Positions 36,762 through 49,376 of a stretch of DNA of 64,000 nucleotides are shown piece after piece; position 1 is the first letter of the stretch; every line of letters starts with the position of its first letter. Position numbers and translations under genes: made by a program. The notes under the pieces are model-generated. The model did no database searches, was not told where the DNA came from, and saw nothing but the letters and a program-made list of their open reading frames with translations. This stretch comes from Rhodococcus sp. H36-A4 (lineage in GTDB: Bacteria; Actinomycetota; Actinomycetes; Mycobacteriales; Mycobacteriaceae): positions 434,001-498,000 of the forward strand of contig NZ_JAPVLQ010000001.1 in assembly GCF_027158005.1 (NCBI RefSeq). Reading direction: 5' to 3'.

Positions 36762-39700
36762 TCATTCGCCTCGCCCTATGTCTACGAGTTGCGCCAGCGC
36801 GGCAACCGATTGACGGGTGAGAAGTTCGTTGACATCCACTGCGATGCCGGTTCTTCGGGTGAGCATCGACACCAGAGCCATGGCGGCCAAGGAGTCGCCG
36901 CCACTGTCGGCGAAGCCGTCATCCGCACCGATCTCCTCCAGCCCGAGCACTGCGCAGAATACCTCGGCCACCGTGCGCTGGCTGTCGGTATGCAAGCTCT
37001 CGCCGGCATGTCGAGCTGGAGGATCCGGGAGCGCGCCGCGATCGAGCTTTCCGTTGACGGTCAGCGGTATCGACTCGATGTTCACGATCTGCGCGGGTAC
37101 CAGATGTGCGGGAACCCGGTCCCGAAGCATCTCCCGCAGATCCCGCTCCGACGGTGCGCCGTCGGTCACCACGTATCCGATCAACCGGCCGCTCGAACCG
37201 TGCTGCCGCACGGTCGCAGCGGCTCTCGCCACGCCGGGTAGGGCTTCGAGGGCAGACTCGACCTCTCCCAGTTCGATTCGGATTCCGCGGATTTTGACCT
37301 GCCGGTCGGCACGTCCGAGATACTCCAGCCTGCCGCCTTCGCTGTAGCGGACCAAATCTCCGGTGCGATACATCCGCTCACCCGACCCGTCCGGATCGGC
37401 CACGAACACCGCACTGCTCTGCCCTGCTCGGCCTCGGTATCCGCGCGCGATACCGTCCCCCGACATGTAGAGCTCCCCGACGGCACCCGGTGCAACTGGA
37501 CGAAGACCCGAATCCAACACCCGCGCAACCGCATTGCGTACCGGGGTTCCGAGGCACGGCGTCTCGCTGTCGGCGACCGCCGAACCCATGGCGTTGATCG
37601 TGAACTCCGTCGGGCCGTACAGGTCGTAACCGTCGACATCACGCTGATCGCGCAGGCGCGTCCACAATTCCTGCGGGACTGCTTCGCCGCCGAGCATGAC
37701 CAGCGTCGGTGCCCGCTCGCCGTCGAGCAGACCGGCGGCGATCAATTCCCTTGCATAGGAAGGTGTCACGTTCACCACGTCGATTCCCACGCTGCGGTAG
37801 TGCTCGACCAACGTGACGGGGTTGGCTCGCGCATCCTCGTCGATGACGTGGACATGGTGACCGGCGAGCATCCAGAACAGTTCTTCCCACGACATGTCGA
37901 AGGAAAACGACACCGTGTGTGCAATGCGTAGCTGCCTGCCCCCCACGATGTGTTCGGTGCGCGCGAAGATCTCGTCGCGATGATTGTGATACATCGAGGT
38001 CAGCCCGCGGTGACCGATCTCGACGCCCTTGGGTTTACCCGTCGAACCCGAGGTGTAGATGATGTAGGCGGACTGATCTCGATGACGTGGTCCATCGACC
38101 TGATCCGGTGACACCGGTTGCGCCGGAACATGTCCGGACAGGATGTCGCTCACTGCTGGATCGGCCAGATCCACGACCGCGATGTCCAGCCCCGCTACGA
38201 CGACGGCGGCCGCAGTTGCGGACGAGGTGACGATGGTCGTGGCCCCGCTGTCGGAGAGGATCTCCCGCGACCGCGAAGCCGGATTCTGGCAATCGAGTGG
38301 GAGGTACGCTGCGCCCGCGCGCATCACGGCGAAGATTGCCACCACATGTTCGGTGGTACGTGGGAGCAACAAGGCGACCACGTCACCGACGCCGACACCC
38401 GTCGCGACGAGGTATCGCGCCATCGCGGTCACAGCGTCGTCGAACTCGCGGGCGCTCAGTGTCACGTTTCCGCACGTCAATGCGGGTGCATCGGGTGTCG
38501 CCGCAGCCCGCTCGGACAGCAACGCATCGATGCTGCCCTCGCGCTCCCCCGGACCTGGAACCGCAACGCGATCGGCGATCAACGGCGTCCGCTCCAGTTC
38601 ATCGAACCGTCGGCCGGTGTCGGCGACGGTCCGCGAACCGATCAGCGCCGCCAGCATCTCGGTCATGATTTCCAGCAACGATTCGGCAGTGCGATCGTCG
38701 ATGAGATCCGGGCGGCTTTCCATCGTCACCTCCATCGCGCCACTGCGACTTCGCGGATCGACGTCGACCGTCATCGCGTAGTGCGTGGCATCGTCGGCCT
38801 CGGCAGCAGTGATACCCGCACGTTCGAACACCTCGACGCGGGCAGCGTCGCCGCCGATGTTACGAAACACGAGCAGCGTGTCGAACAAGGTGGCGAACCC
38901 TGCCGCACGGCTGATCTCGCCCAACCCGAGATGCTGATGTTCGATCAGCCCGCCCTGCTCTGCGAGCATCTCCTTCAACAGTTCCGGCAGCAGCGCCGCA
39001 GGGCGCATTCGCACCCGGACGGGGACGGTGTTGAGCGTCGGACCCACCATGCGATCGATCGACGGCACTACCGGGTCCCGCCCGGACACGGTGGAGCCGA
39101 AGACCACATCGTCGCGTCCGGTGAAGCGTCGCAACGTGAGAGCCCACGCCAATGTCACCACGGTCGAGACGGTGACTCCGTGTGTTGCGGCAGCGGAGAC
39201 GATTCCGGCACTCACGTCGGCATCGATCGCACGCGTGCGTCGATGCGGAAGCGCCATGCTCGCGCGATCTGGCGCTGGTGCCACCGACGTCGGCTCGGCG
39301 AGGTCGCCCAGGTATCGAGCCCACGCGTCGGTAGCACCGACGACGTCCCGCTCAGCCAGTCGCCGGAGGTGATCGGTGAAGTCCGCCGGCGGATCGAGCA
39401 CCCGCGCCAACGCCGACACCATGTCCGACTCCTCCGAGTAAAGGCCGGCCGTCATGCGCGCCACCCCGTACAGCACGAACAGCTCGGTGAACATCACACC
39501 CTGCGACCACGCATCGGTCAACAGATGGTGCTGAGTGACGATGAGTTCCTCGGAACCGCTCGGCGTCACGGCAATCAGCATCCGGATCAACGGCGCACGA
39601 TCGAGGTCGAAGGCTCGCCCGAATTCAGCCGCGGCGATTGTGTCGAGTGTGGTGTTGCCACTCTGCATGTCCGTGATCGATATCGTGCTGGGGCCGACGA

Positions 39701-42700
39701 TCGCAACGGGCTCGGCAAAAGCGGTGTGTGTGAAGGCGCCGCCGAGGTTCGGATACCGGCGAAGCACTGCATTCGCTGCTGCACCGAGCGCACGTCGATC
39801 GATCGACGCAGCGAAGGTGAACCGGTGCTGCACATGATAATTGTCGGTCGAGGTTTTGCCGCCGGTCACCGACTGGAAGTACATGCCTCGCTGCAGCGGC
39901 GTCAGCGGGAGAACCTGCTGCCACCCGGGATACGACGCATTCAGCATTTCCCTGGCCTGCTCGTCCACCTCTACGAGCTCACCCGGGAACCCTTCTGCCT
40001 CGGGGACTGCCCCTGATTCCGTGCGGGACGCCCCGGCCGCAAGTTCGGTGAGACTGCTCGCGTCGAAGACGTCGGCGACGGCGATGTCGACCCCTCGCTT
40101 GGCAGCGGCTGCAACGAACCGCACGGCGGCGATGCTGTCACCGCCGAGTTCGAAGAAGCTCGATGCCGGATCGACCTCGATACCCAGAATCTCCCCGGCC
40201 GTTGCGAGCAGGTCGGCCGATACGGTGTTCTCCGACACTGCCTTTCCGGACACTGCCTTTCCGGACACTGTCTTTCCCGATACTGACGGGGGAGCTGCGA
40301 TCTCGGGTTCGGGAAGCGCGGATCGGTCGAGCTTTCCGTTCAACGTTCGGGGAAGGCGGTCGATCACCGTGATCGTCTGCGGCACGAACTGATCGGGCAG
40401 CATGTCCGCGAGTTCCCCGCGCATCCGAGAGATGTCGCCGGCTGTGTCTTCGGGTGTCGTCCCCAACACGACATAACCGAAGAGGCGGGCAGTGCCGTCG
40501 GCGATCTCGACGACCTTGGCTGCCGCGTCATGAACGCCGGGCAGTGTCCGCAGCGCCGTCTCGACCTCACCGAGCTCGACTCGGAATCCGCGTACCTTGA
40601 CCTGGTCATCGGTTCTTCGCAGGTACTCGGTGCGTCCTCCTCTGCGACGCACGAGATCGCCTGTCCGGTAGAGACGTTCGGTGGCTCGCTCCGGATCGGC
40701 GACGAATCGAGTTGCCGTGTGACCGGGCCGTCCGAGGTATCCCCTGGCCACCTGGGCTCCCCCCAGATACAACTCGCCGCTTGCGCCCTCGGGAACCGGC
40801 CGCAACATGTCGTCGAGAATGTGCGCTCGCACCCCGTCCCACGGGGACCCGATGCTGACGGGATTGCCACGTGTCATCTTGTCCGCAGTGGCCCATACGG
40901 TGACTTCGGTGGGCCCGTACACGTTCCACACCTCGGCGCAGGCGCCCGTCAGCGCATCGGCCAGCGCGGCCGGAACGGCCTCACCACCGATGAGTGCACG
41001 CAACCGAGCAAGACGTGCACCGGAATCGAGAAGCAACCGCCACAGCGACGGTGTCGCCTGCACCACGGTCACGCCGTAGTCCTCGATGATCGTCTCGAGC
41101 TTCGCCGGATCCACCACCGACGCCCGTGGAACGAGAACCACGGCCGCGCCGACCGTCAACGGACACAGCAATTCCAGCACTGCGATATCGAACGAGACAG
41201 TGGTCACGGCCGCGAGTCGGTCGGTGGGACGTACCCATCCCATGTCGGTCACCGCGTCGGCGAACACCGCCATGTTGGCGGTGGTGACCATGACGCCCTT
41301 GGGCTTTCCCGTCGTTCCCGAGGTGTGGATGATGTAGGCCAACTGATCGCTTGCCCCCGGGGGCGTAGGCAGTACGACATCTGCTGATGTATCAACCTTG
41401 CCCGCGTCGACCTGCGGTAGCGCCATCCACCGGATCGAGTCGGCCACGGCGGCAGTGGTGATGACACAGACCGGAGCTGCATCATCGATCATGTACTGCA
41501 ACCGCTCCCGCGGATAGTCGATGTCCAGCGGGAGGTATGCCGCACCGCATCGCAGCACTGCGAGCAGTGCGATGGGCAGATTCCAGTCTCGTTCGACGGC
41601 GACACCGACGACGCAACCAGGACCCACCCCAGTCGCGATCAATTCTCGCGCAAGCGAATCGACCTGTGCGCCCACGTGGCGGTAATCGAACACACGCCCG
41701 CCTGCCATGATCGCCACGTCTTCGGGTCTCGTGTGAACTTGCTCCACGAACCGCTGAATGACCGAACGGGGAGCAGCACTCCGGCTCGGCTCGTCCGCAG
41801 GTGGAAGGTCTGTACCGATCTGGATGATCGACGTATCCGGGCGATGCACCACGACGTCGAGTACAGCGAAAATCTCGTCGAGTAGATACGCCGCGGTGGC
41901 CGCATCGAACAGATCGGCGTCGGCACCGAGTCGGATGTCGGTGTACGGTCCGCGTTCGCGCAACCACACCACGACGTCCATCCGGGCGGGTGGATCGATC
42001 GGGTCGACCGGTCTCGCTTCGACCTCGCCCAACCGAACCGGTTCGCCACCGATCTCGTGTCCGACGAAGGTCTGGAACAGCGGATGGCGTCCGTTCGCTC
42101 GTGCGGGCGCTACCGCATCGACTACGCGATCGAACGGAACCTGCTGGTAGGAAAGCGCATTCACCCCTACTGTGCGCACTCGGTCGAGGACCTGCGCGAG
42201 CGTGGGGTTGCCCGCCAGATCGATCCGATGAACGACGGTGTTGACCAGGTACCCGACCGTGTCCCGATACCTGCCGTCGTCGAACAGTTCTCGCTCCGAC
42301 ACCGTCGTGCCGAGCGCGATGTCCTCTCCTGCGCCGAACCGCTGCCACGCCAACGCCACTGCAGTTTCCATCAGCATCAGTGGACTGACTCCATAGCGGA
42401 CGGCGGCAGCGCGGACGGCGGTAGCCATGGCGTCGGTCAGTTCTCGTGTCGAAAACACCGAGGTGTGTGTGGGATGTCGTGGGCGAGGCCGGTCCATCGG
42501 CAGTTCCAACTCGACCGGCAGCGAGGCGAGGTGCGATCTCCAGTACTGCAACGCCTCCTGCGCTTCGCTCGAATTGATCCGGGCGCGATCGGCTGTTGCG
42601 AACTCCGCAAACTCGAGAGCCTGCTCGGTCGGCGGCACAGCCGTGCCGTCCAGGTGACCGCGATAGGCCGTGGCCAGGGCGCCCAGTATCAGCGACACCG

Positions 42701-45700
42701 ACGCGCCGTCGACGGCGATGTGGTGAATCACGATCACCAGTGCTGCCCAGTCCGGCCCGGTGAGATGAACCGTTCGTACCGGTGCGGCGTTCTCGATATC
42801 GAATGCTGCTGTGGTACTCGATAGTTCACCTCGGACGGCATCAGTGAGCGAGAGCGCACTCTCACGAGTCAGCACTGCGGGTATCGCGTCCTCGGCAAGG
42901 ACCACTACCGAGGGCTCGCCGTTCTCGGCAGCTGGATAGCAGGTCCGCAGTATCGGGTAACGGATGATCACCTCGCGCCACGCGGCACCGAGGGCGTCGA
43001 GATCCACCGGACCCGACAGTTCCAGCACCACCGGCACATCGTGCGTGTGCGAGGAGGGCTCGAGGTGCTGCAGAATCCACAGTCGCTCCTGAGCGGACGA
43101 GAGCACCGGCACGCTGCTCGCTATCTCGTCGTTGCGTTGCCCAGCAGTCGGAACGAGGTCGACGGAGACCGTGCGCGAGAGCGACGCCAGCGCGCGCGGG
43201 GTGCGCGCACCGAAGATGTCGGCGACGGTCACCACGATTCCGCGCTTACGCAGGCCACTGACTGCACGCATCGCAGCCAGCGAATGGCCGCCGTGCTCGA
43301 AGAAGTCGTCCTCGGGCTGCAACGGGGCATCGAGTACCTCGGCCAACACCTCGGTGACGGTCCCCACCGCTGGCACGCTGAAGGCTGGAACACCGATAGC
43401 CGGAACACGCACGGTTGCAGGGGTATCGGCAGGCAAGGAGGTCAGCCTGTTCACGGACGAGGGCACGAGATCGGCGGCGGGAGAATCGAGACCGACCAGC
43501 ATGGCCTCGATGACGTTCGGTAGCGCCGCCGCGACGGCCGAAGCAGTAGCCGAGTCGACGGCGGTCGGATCGTGATCGACCACGAGCCGGAAGCTCTCGC
43601 CCGGAGGTGCGAGCAGCGACAACGGGAATTGGGTCAGACTCAGATTGCCCACTGCGGTGATCCGCGTGGCGTCGGGATCGGTGTCGACCGTCTCGCCCCC
43701 GAAGAGCGCAGGGTAGTTCTCGAACACTACAAGTGTGTCGAAAAGAGCAGTGCCACTATGGACGTCACTGCAGGCGGCGATGTCCGGCGATGGCAAGTGC
43801 TCGGCATCACCGAGGTCGTATTGCTCGCTCTGACTTTCCCGGAGCACCTGCGCAAGCGGGCGATCGTCCAGACGCATACGGACCGGAACCGTCGTACTGA
43901 ACAGTCCGACCATCTCTTCCACCCGCGCCAGGTCGGCGGGCCGTCCGGACACCGTGGTGCCGAAAACGACGTCCGCGCGGCCGACGAGCGAGCACAGCAC
44001 TGCGCTCCAGGCACCCTGAACGAACGTGTTGACCGTCAACCCGTTCTCGCGGGCCGCGACTGCAAGGCGGTCCCCCAGCGATCGAGACAGTGTCACTTCG
44101 GTGGTTACGGCGTGTTCGCCGGTGCTCTCTCCTCTCGCCACCAACGTCGGTTCCGACAGCCCGGACAGTCTGAGCTCCCAAGCGGCACGCATTGCACTGC
44201 GGTCGCGCCGAGAGAGCCACCTGATGAACTCGGCGTAATCCGCAGCCGGAGGAAGCGACCGATTTCCATGGTTGTAGTGATGCACCAACTCGCGCAGGAC
44301 GATCGGAGTAGACCACCCATCCGTGACCAGGTGGTGTGCATTGAGGATCAGTTGTGTCCGCTCCCCCGGCAATGCCAGTACGTGCGCAGCCAGTAGCGGT
44401 CCGGTGCGCACGTCGAAGACGCGACCGGCAGCCTGTTGCTGTGCCGACGATGCGGCCGCCGCCGCGGTCTCCGACGGCAGCAACCGCAGATCGCTACTTC
44501 GCCAGGCGATGTCGATCGTGCGCGGCACGGCCTGCACCGGAGTGTCCAGGGTGTCGAAATGGAAGCCCGCTGCAAGATTCGAGTGACGGGCCACGACGCT
44601 CGCGAACGCCCTGCGCAGTCTCTCGACGTCGAGGTCGCCTGCGAGATCGACCACCGCAGTGAGTGTGTAGACGTCGTGATCGGCATAGCGTGCGGAATGA
44701 GCGAGCAACCCCTCTTGCAACGGGGAGAGCGCCATCACCCGCTCCAGCGGACCGGTCAGCAGTTCGAGCTGTCGAATCTGTCCCTGGGTGATCACGACGT
44801 CGGGGCAGTCGACTGCGCTGAGTCCGCCCGGCGACAATGCTGCATGCGCGGCAAGAGCGGCGAGTGCACCGTCGAAGCATTCTTGTAGCGAGGTCACACT
44901 TGCGGTGTCGAGCACTTCGCTCGCAGCGGTCCACTCGAACTCGAGAAGCATCCCCGCTGGGCTTTCGCAAAGGAAAGCGTTGAGCGCCAATGCCTCCGAG
45001 AGCACCCGGAGCGGTGGTTCGACGACCCCGAATGAATCCGAGGACACGCTCCGCCACCCCTGGCCCACCATCGACGTCGACTTGCCGAGGTAATTCAGCA
45101 CGATCTGCGGCGACGGTAGGGCCGAGAGCGCCTTACCCGCGTCGTCGAGGAATCGTAAGACCCCGTAACCGAGGCCGTTGTCCCGGCCGACCTGTCGTCG
45201 CGCTTTGATCTCGTGGAGGAGGTCGGCCACGACGCCGCTTCCTGCCAGCGCCCCGCGCAGCATCTTCTCGTCCGCGAGGAGCGATACCGGCACCGATACC
45301 GGGTATTCGGTGGTGAACCATCCCACGGTCGAACCCGGGCCGACCGAGGTGCGTTCGTCCGCATCGCGGCCGTGGCCCTCCATCATGACGGGGAAGTCCA
45401 TCAGTGCGCGGCCGCAGTGGGCGCGCACCGCGATCGTCAATGCAACGAGCAGCATCTCGTCGGGGCGCATCCGGTACTTGCTGCACAGGTCGTCGAGGAC
45501 GGCGCCGGTGATGGCCGAAGTTGCCGAAGTCCGCGTGATCGACGCACTCGCGTGAGTGTCGATGCCGCCGCGAAGCGCCCCACCGGCAAACGGCTCGTTG
45601 CCGCTACCCAGCACGGTGTGCCAATGATCGAGCTCGTCGAGGTACCGGTGCACGGTGCCGCGAGCGGCCAGATCCAGTGCGCGGTGCCGCCACGAAGTGC

Positions 45701-48700
45701 CAGTGCGGGGAGCCAGGCCATGTCCGCGGCACGCCGAGACGAAGTCGGTCAGTAGGACAGGCCACGAGACCGCGTCCACGGCGAAGTGGTGCACGACGGT
45801 CAGTACCACATCCGGTCCATCGGAGACTCGAATCACGGCCGACTGCATCAGGTTTCCACGATCGAGCGATAGCGAATCCGCCGCGATACGGGCGTAGTTC
45901 GCGAGTGCGCCCTCGACCTCGCGAACAGTGAGGGGACCGTACTCGGCCACCTCGACCTCTGCGCCCGATACGGTCTCGACAATTTCCACGCCCGCCGGAT
46001 CCCGAACGATCATTCTCAGGGCAGGATGGTGATCGAGCACAGCCAGCACTGCCTCGCGCAGGGTAGCGAGATCGAGAGCGTCGTCCACCTCGACGGCGGT
46101 CCATTGGGCGTACGCCGCAACTGTGTCGATCGGGTTGTGGTCGAGAACGTTGCGCATGATCGGCGACGTCGGGGCCGGTCCGAACTCGATGTCGTCGACC
46201 GAGGCTTCGATATCGGTGGCCAGGGTCCTGCTCGTCTCGGCGAGAGTCACCAGATCACGGCCGGACAGCATCTCCTTGGGCGTGAGCAGCACTCCGTGAC
46301 TACGCAGGCGAGAGCTGATGCTGATCGCAGCGATGCTGTCGCCCCCGAGTGTGAACAGGTCGGCATCGAGAGCGACCTCGTCCAGATCGAGGACCTCGGC
46401 GATCACCGAGCACAACGCATACTCGGCGGCGGTGCTCGGAGTTCGCGAGGTCGGTGTACCGATCCGCTGTGGATCGGGAAGCTTCGCCCGATCGACCTTG
46501 CCGTTGACCGTCACCGGCAGTCGGTCGAGGATTGTCACCACCGACGGCACCATGTGTTCCGGAATTCGGGTGAGTAGATCGCGTCGAACCTGGTCGCCGC
46601 CCAAATCGGTAGCTTCGCTGTCGGCAACGACGTAGCCGAGCAATTTTGCTGCCGAACCGGTTCCGGTGACGACGGCGACCGCGGAGCCGACGCCCACGGT
46701 GTGTGCCAATGCCGCTTCGACCTCACCGAGTTCGACGCGATGTCCACGAATCTTGACCTGATCGTCGGCTCTACCGAAGTATTCGTATCCGCTCTCGGCG
46801 TGCCATCGAGCGAGGTCACCGGTGCGGTACATGCGGTCACCGGTGCTACCGAACGGGTTTGCCACGAAGCGGTCCGCGGTGGCCTCGGGTTGATCGAGAT
46901 ACCCGCGCGCGAGTTGTGGTCCTGCGAGATAGAGCTCACCCGTCTCACCCTCCAGAACGGGCCGGAGCGCAGTGTCCAGCAGGTATGCCGCGGTCCCTTC
47001 CAGAGGCCGACCGATACGCACTGTCGGCCCGTCGACCTGGGCACCGATCGCATCGACGGTGGCTTCTGTCGGTCCGTACATGTTGTAGACCCGCGCCGCG
47101 CTCGTCACGAGCCGCCCGGCAAGACTCGACGGCAGGGCCTCACCGCCGACAACTATCGTGCCGAGGGGTGCGAGTCCTGCGTCGACGAGGAACGCTGCCA
47201 TCGACGGCGTCGTGTCGATCACATCGATACGGTCTGCCGAGAACCGTTCGACCTGTTGCTCCGCATCGCGCTGTACGTCACTGTCGTACAAGTGGATTCG
47301 GTGCCCGTCCAGAATCCACAGCAGCGGATCCAACGAGGCATCGAAGGCGAACGAGGTGGTGTGCGCGACGCGAAGGCGTCGACCTCCGGCGCGAAGAGTC
47401 GCATCGGCGTACAGCGTGTAACGGTGGCGCTGCACCAGGTTTCTCAGTCCGCCCGTGCGGACCATGACGCCCTTCGGCGTTCCGGTCGAACCCGAGGTGA
47501 ACAACACGTAGGCCAAGTCTTCGGGGTGTCGTGCACTCGCGAGCTCGTGCGACGCCAAGCGGTCACCACGCAGGGACGCCAGCTCACGCTCTGTTCGATC
47601 GAGGCCCAAGTACACTGTTTCGCAATCGATCTCGAATATCGGTGCGTCCACTTCGCAGATCGACAGGGACGGCTTCGAGCGCGCGGCGAGGTCGTTCAAT
47701 CGCTCGGCGGGATATGCGGGGTCGAGAACGACGTATCCCGCGCCCGCCTCCCAGACGGCGAACATCGCCGCCACCAGATCCGAGGATCGAGCAAGCGCGA
47801 GCGCGACAACGTCGCCGGTGCCTACGCCGCGGTCCCGGATCAGACGCGCGATCCGGTAGACGCGATCCGCGAGTTCGGCGGCGGTGGTGACTTTATCGGA
47901 TTCCGCCAGCACCACGGTGTCCGGCCGGGTGGCAACCATTGCCGCGAACATATCGGGTATGAACCCCTGATCGGACTGTGTGGACACCGAGCCGGACTGT
48001 GTGGCTAGCGGGGCAGAGGTCCATGCCGGATCGACTCCCCCGCAGCGTAAGTCCACCTGGCCGAGCTGGGGGCTCGCGGGCGAGCACAGCGCCGACAGCA
48101 GGGCGGACAACCCGTCGACTCGAGCTCGCACGCACGCCTCGGGGACCTCACCGGCGTCAACTTCGAATCCCAGCAACATTCGCCCACCCTCGATCGGGGT
48201 AGCGGTGAGACCGAACTCCTCGGGCGGCCCACCCGCGACATTGCGCAGGGTCCCGACGGCACCGCCGAAGTTCAGCTCGAAGTCGAAAGCCTTGAGATTG
48301 ATTCCGACGCCGTGCAGAATCGCGCCCGCGTCGGGAGCGGCGAGGTCTCGAACGAGATCCTCCCCGCGGTATCGCTGGTGCTCGCGTAGTTCCCGTAGGG
48401 CGGTCGCCACCGACGTCGCCAACGCGGAGATGTCGCTGACGAGATCGACCGACACCCGCAGTGGAAGAACGTTTACGGCCATCGAGGGCGTGGTCAGCGA
48501 GGCCCGAGTGGTACGCACCATCATCGGAAATGCGACCACGACATCCGACGTGCCGAGCAGACGGGCCACGAAACCGGTGTAGGCGCCGATCAGCACGTCC
48601 GCCCACGTGCAGCCACAGTCGTCGGCGATCGCCTTGATTCGGTCCATAGCGTCGCTGCCGACGATGGTCGTGGCCGAATGGGTCCGCCCGCTCGGGCCGT

Positions 48701-49376
48701 CATCGGAGCCGGTGCGTCGGAGATCTTCTGGAAGTGGCTCGAGTCGGCGTGACCAGTACAGCCGATCGGTCTCGAAATCCGAGGATCGACGATAGCGCCC
48801 GTCCTCGTCCACCACTTCACCGAAAGATCCGAACGCATTGGGGCGCAATGCCGTACCCGCAACCGAAGCGGTGTAACGCGCAGCCAATCGACGCGAAATC
48901 ATGGCCGCTGAGTAGCCGTCGACGATCAGGTGGTGGTAGAGCTGAACACACCACACCTCGGTAACCGACAGGCGCAGCAGGGTGTAGGCGAAGAGTCCAC
49001 GATCGACCATGCTGCGACACTCCGCGGCTGCTTGCGCCCTGCATTGCAGGACGCGCTCTGCGGCACTCGCTCGCGGGTCCGCTTCCTCGGTCAGGTCGAT
49101 GATCGGCACCGACACCGCACCTGCATCGACAATCCACTGCCGAGGTCCGTCCTCGGTCTCGACGAAACGTAGTCGCATCGTTTCCGCGTCGTGGACTGTC
49201 GCCTCGATGGCCTCGACGAGAGCGACAACATCGATCGCAATCTCGTTCGCTGTTCCGTCTATCTCGAGGACCTCACCGACGAGGTAGTACGGCGACTCCG
49301 GTTCGAGGCGTTGGGCATTCCAGATTCCCACTTGAGCGCCGGTCAACGGTAGCAACGTAGCTGCGGTCATCTTCAC
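36762..49376 (-). CDS. htbG: Four-carrier NRPS for a heterobactin-type siderophore (C-A-T-E-C-T-C-A-T-C-A-T)
   Basis: A 4204-residue synthetase. In order: C1 (to 440, HHLIVDG at 148), A1 (475-970), T1 (Ser1014), E (1070-1520, HHFAVD at 1196), C2 (1540-1975, HHLVTDG), T2 (Ser2032, no A domain), C3 (2088-2525, HHIAVDG), A2 (2535-3025), T3 (Ser3081), C4 (3150-3600, HHLLTDA), A3 (3615-4118), T4 (Ser4162). There is no thioesterase. By alignment to the GrsA pocket I read A1 as DADDVGMVDK (basic side chain, likely Arg, then epimerised), A2 as DILQLGVVWK (Gly) and A3 as DMENMGLINK (N5-hydroxy-Orn). C1 would accept DHB. The Arg/Gly/hOrn set matches heterobactin as I recall it. GTG 49376 overlaps dhbE as GTGA; ATG 49370 is an alternative. 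Confidence 0.9.
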   Translation of the reverse strand: MKMTAATLLPLTGAQVGIWNAQRLEPESPYYLVGEVLEIDGTANEIAIDVVALVEAIEATVHDAETMRLRFVETEDGPRQWIVDAGAVSVPIIDLTEEADPRASAAERVLQCRAQAAAECRSMVDRGLFAYTLLRLSVTEVWCVQLYHHLIVDGYSAAMISRRLAARYTASVAGTALRPNAFGSFGEVVDEDGRYRRSSDFETDRLYWSRRLEPLPEDLRRTGSDDGPSGRTHSATTIVGSDAMDRIKAIADDCGCTWADVLIGAYTGFVARLLGTSDVVVAFPMMVRTTRASLTTPSMAVNVLPLRVSVDLVSDISALATSVATALRELREHQRYRGEDLVRDLAAPDAGAILHGVGINLKAFDFELNFGGAVGTLRNVAGGPPEEFGLTATPIEGGRMLLGFEVDAGEVPEACVRARVDGLSALLSALCSPASPQLGQVDLRCGGVDPAWTSAPLATQSGSVSTQSDQGFIPDMFAAMVATRPDTVVLAESDKVTTAAELADRVYRIARLIRDRGVGTGDVVALALARSSDLVAAMFAVWEAGAGYVVLDPAYPAERLNDLAARSKPSLSICEVDAPIFEIDCETVYLGLDRTERELASLRGDRLASHELASARHPEDLAYVLFTSGSTGTPKGVMVRTGGLRNLVQRHRYTLYADATLRAGGRRLRVAHTTSFAFDASLDPLLWILDGHRIHLYDSDVQRDAEQQVERFSADRIDVIDTTPSMAAFLVDAGLAPLGTIVVGGEALPSSLAGRLVTSAARVYNMYGPTEATVDAIGAQVDGPTVRIGRPLEGTAAYLLDTALRPVLEGETGELYLAGPQLARGYLDQPEATADRFVANPFGSTGDRMYRTGDLARWHAESGYEYFGRADDQVKIRGHRVELGEVEAALAHTVGVGSAVAVVTGTGSAAKLLGYVVADSEATDLGGDQVRRDLLTRIPEHMVPSVVTILDRLPVTVNGKVDRAKLPDPQRIGTPTSRTPSTAAEYALCSVIAEVLDLDEVALDADLFTLGGDSIAAISISSRLRSHGVLLTPKEMLSGRDLVTLAETSRTLATDIEASVDDIEFGPAPTSPIMRNVLDHNPIDTVAAYAQWTAVEVDDALDLATLREAVLAVLDHHPALRMIVRDPAGVEIVETVSGAEVEVAEYGPLTVREVEGALANYARIAADSLSLDRGNLMQSAVIRVSDGPDVVLTVVHHFAVDAVSWPVLLTDFVSACRGHGLAPRTGTSWRHRALDLAARGTVHRYLDELDHWHTVLGSGNEPFAGGALRGGIDTHASASITRTSATSAITGAVLDDLCSKYRMRPDEMLLVALTIAVRAHCGRALMDFPVMMEGHGRDADERTSVGPGSTVGWFTTEYPVSVPVSLLADEKMLRGALAGSGVVADLLHEIKARRQVGRDNGLGYGVLRFLDDAGKALSALPSPQIVLNYLGKSTSMVGQGWRSVSSDSFGVVEPPLRVLSEALALNAFLCESPAGMLLEFEWTAASEVLDTASVTSLQECFDGALAALAAHAALSPGGLSAVDCPDVVITQGQIRQLELLTGPLERVMALSPLQEGLLAHSARYADHDVYTLTAVVDLAGDLDVERLRRAFASVVARHSNLAAGFHFDTLDTPVQAVPRTIDIAWRSSDLRLLPSETAAAAASSAQQQAAGRVFDVRTGPLLAAHVLALPGERTQLILNAHHLVTDGWSTPIVLRELVHHYNHGNRSLPPAADYAEFIRWLSRRDRSAMRAAWELRLSGLSEPTLVARGESTGEHAVTTEVTLSRSLGDRLAVAARENGLTVNTFVQGAWSAVLCSLVGRADVVFGTTVSGRPADLARVEEMVGLFSTTVPVRMRLDDRPLAQVLRESQSEQYDLGDAEHLPSPDIAACSDVHSGTALFDTLVVFENYPALFGGETVDTDPDATRITAVGNLSLTQFPLSLLAPPGESFRLVVDHDPTAVDSATASAVAAALPNVIEAMLVGLDSPAADLVPSSVNRLTSLPADTPATVRVPAIGVPAFSVPAVGTVTEVLAEVLDAPLQPEDDFFEHGGHSLAAMRAVSGLRKRGIVVTVADIFGARTPRALASLSRTVSVDLVPTAGQRNDEIASSVPVLSSAQERLWILQHLEPSSHTHDVPVVLELSGPVDLDALGAAWREVIIRYPILRTCYPAAENGEPSVVVLAEDAIPAVLTRESALSLTDAVRGELSSTTAAFDIENAAPVRTVHLTGPDWAALVIVIHHIAVDGASVSLILGALATAYRGHLDGTAVPPTEQALEFAEFATADRARINSSEAQEALQYWRSHLASLPVELELPMDRPRPRHPTHTSVFSTRELTDAMATAVRAAAVRYGVSPLMLMETAVALAWQRFGAGEDIALGTTVSERELFDDGRYRDTVGYLVNTVVHRIDLAGNPTLAQVLDRVRTVGVNALSYQQVPFDRVVDAVAPARANGRHPLFQTFVGHEIGGEPVRLGEVEARPVDPIDPPARMDVVVWLRERGPYTDIRLGADADLFDAATAAYLLDEIFAVLDVVVHRPDTSIIQIGTDLPPADEPSRSAAPRSVIQRFVEQVHTRPEDVAIMAGGRVFDYRHVGAQVDSLARELIATGVGPGCVVGVAVERDWNLPIALLAVLRCGAAYLPLDIDYPRERLQYMIDDAAPVCVITTAAVADSIRWMALPQVDAGKVDTSADVVLPTPPGASDQLAYIIHTSGTTGKPKGVMVTTANMAVFADAVTDMGWVRPTDRLAAVTTVSFDIAVLELLCPLTVGAAVVLVPRASVVDPAKLETIIEDYGVTVVQATPSLWRLLLDSGARLARLRALIGGEAVPAALADALTGACAEVWNVYGPTEVTVWATADKMTRGNPVSIGSPWDGVRAHILDDMLRPVPEGASGELYLGGAQVARGYLGRPGHTATRFVADPERATERLYRTGDLVRRRGGRTEYLRRTDDQVKVRGFRVELGEVETALRTLPGVHDAAAKVVEIADGTARLFGYVVLGTTPEDTAGDISRMRGELADMLPDQFVPQTITVIDRLPRTLNGKLDRSALPEPEIAAPPSVSGKTVSGKAVSGKAVSENTVSADLLATAGEILGIEVDPASSFFELGGDSIAAVRFVAAAAKRGVDIAVADVFDASSLTELAAGASRTESGAVPEAEGFPGELVEVDEQAREMLNASYPGWQQVLPLTPLQRGMYFQSVTGGKTSTDNYHVQHRFTFAASIDRRALGAAANAVLRRYPNLGGAFTHTAFAEPVAIVGPSTISITDMQSGNTTLDTIAAAEFGRAFDLDRAPLIRMLIAVTPSGSEELIVTQHHLLTDAWSQGVMFTELFVLYGVARMTAGLYSEESDMVSALARVLDPPADFTDHLRRLAERDVVGATDAWARYLGDLAEPTSVAPAPDRASMALPHRRTRAIDADVSAGIVSAAATHGVTVSTVVTLAWALTLRRFTGRDDVVFGSTVSGRDPVVPSIDRMVGPTLNTVPVRVRMRPAALLPELLKEMLAEQGGLIEHQHLGLGEISRAAGFATLFDTLLVFRNIGGDAARVEVFERAGITAAEADDATHYAMTVDVDPRSRSGAMEVTMESRPDLIDDRTAESLLEIMTEMLAALIGSRTVADTGRRFDELERTPLIADRVAVPGPGEREGSIDALLSERAAATPDAPALTCGNVTLSAREFDDAVTAMARYLVATGVGVGDVVALLLPRTTEHVVAIFAVMRAGAAYLPLDCQNPASRSREILSDSGATTIVTSSATAAAVVVAGLDIAVVDLADPAVSDILSGHVPAQPVSPDQVDGPRHRDQSAYIIYTSGSTGKPKGVEIGHRGLTSMYHNHRDEIFARTEHIVGGRQLRIAHTVSFSFDMSWEELFWMLAGHHVHVIDEDARANPVTLVEHYRSVGIDVVNVTPSYARELIAAGLLDGERAPTLVMLGGEAVPQELWTRLRDQRDVDGYDLYGPTEFTINAMGSAVADSETPCLGTPVRNAVARVLDSGLRPVAPGAVGELYMSGDGIARGYRGRAGQSSAVFVADPDGSGERMYRTGDLVRYSEGGRLEYLGRADRQVKIRGIRIELGEVESALEALPGVARAAATVRQHGSSGRLIGYVVTDGAPSERDLREMLRDRVPAHLVPAQIVNIESIPLTVNGKLDRGALPDPPARHAGESLHTDSQRTVAEVFCAVLGLEEIGADDGFADSGGDSLAAMALVSMLTRRTGIAVDVNELLTRQSVAALAQLVDIGRGE
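40217..40291. repeat. 15-bp minisatellite-like repeat in the NRPS A2-T3 linker
   Basis: About five imperfect 15-base units (core GGACACTGCCTTTCC) encode the linker pentapeptide S-G-K-A-V at residues 3031-3053. The number of units may vary between strains. Confidence 0.8.

Noticed and set aside
39240-39530. C4 motif HHLLTDA as an inactive condensation domain
   Set aside because: The catalytic second His is present and the last position (Gly to Ala) varies in active domains, so loss of function is not supported.
38118-40016. 632-codon plus-strand frame
   Set aside because: It mirrors the NRPS A3-C4 region; high GC at third positions makes long antisense frames common here.
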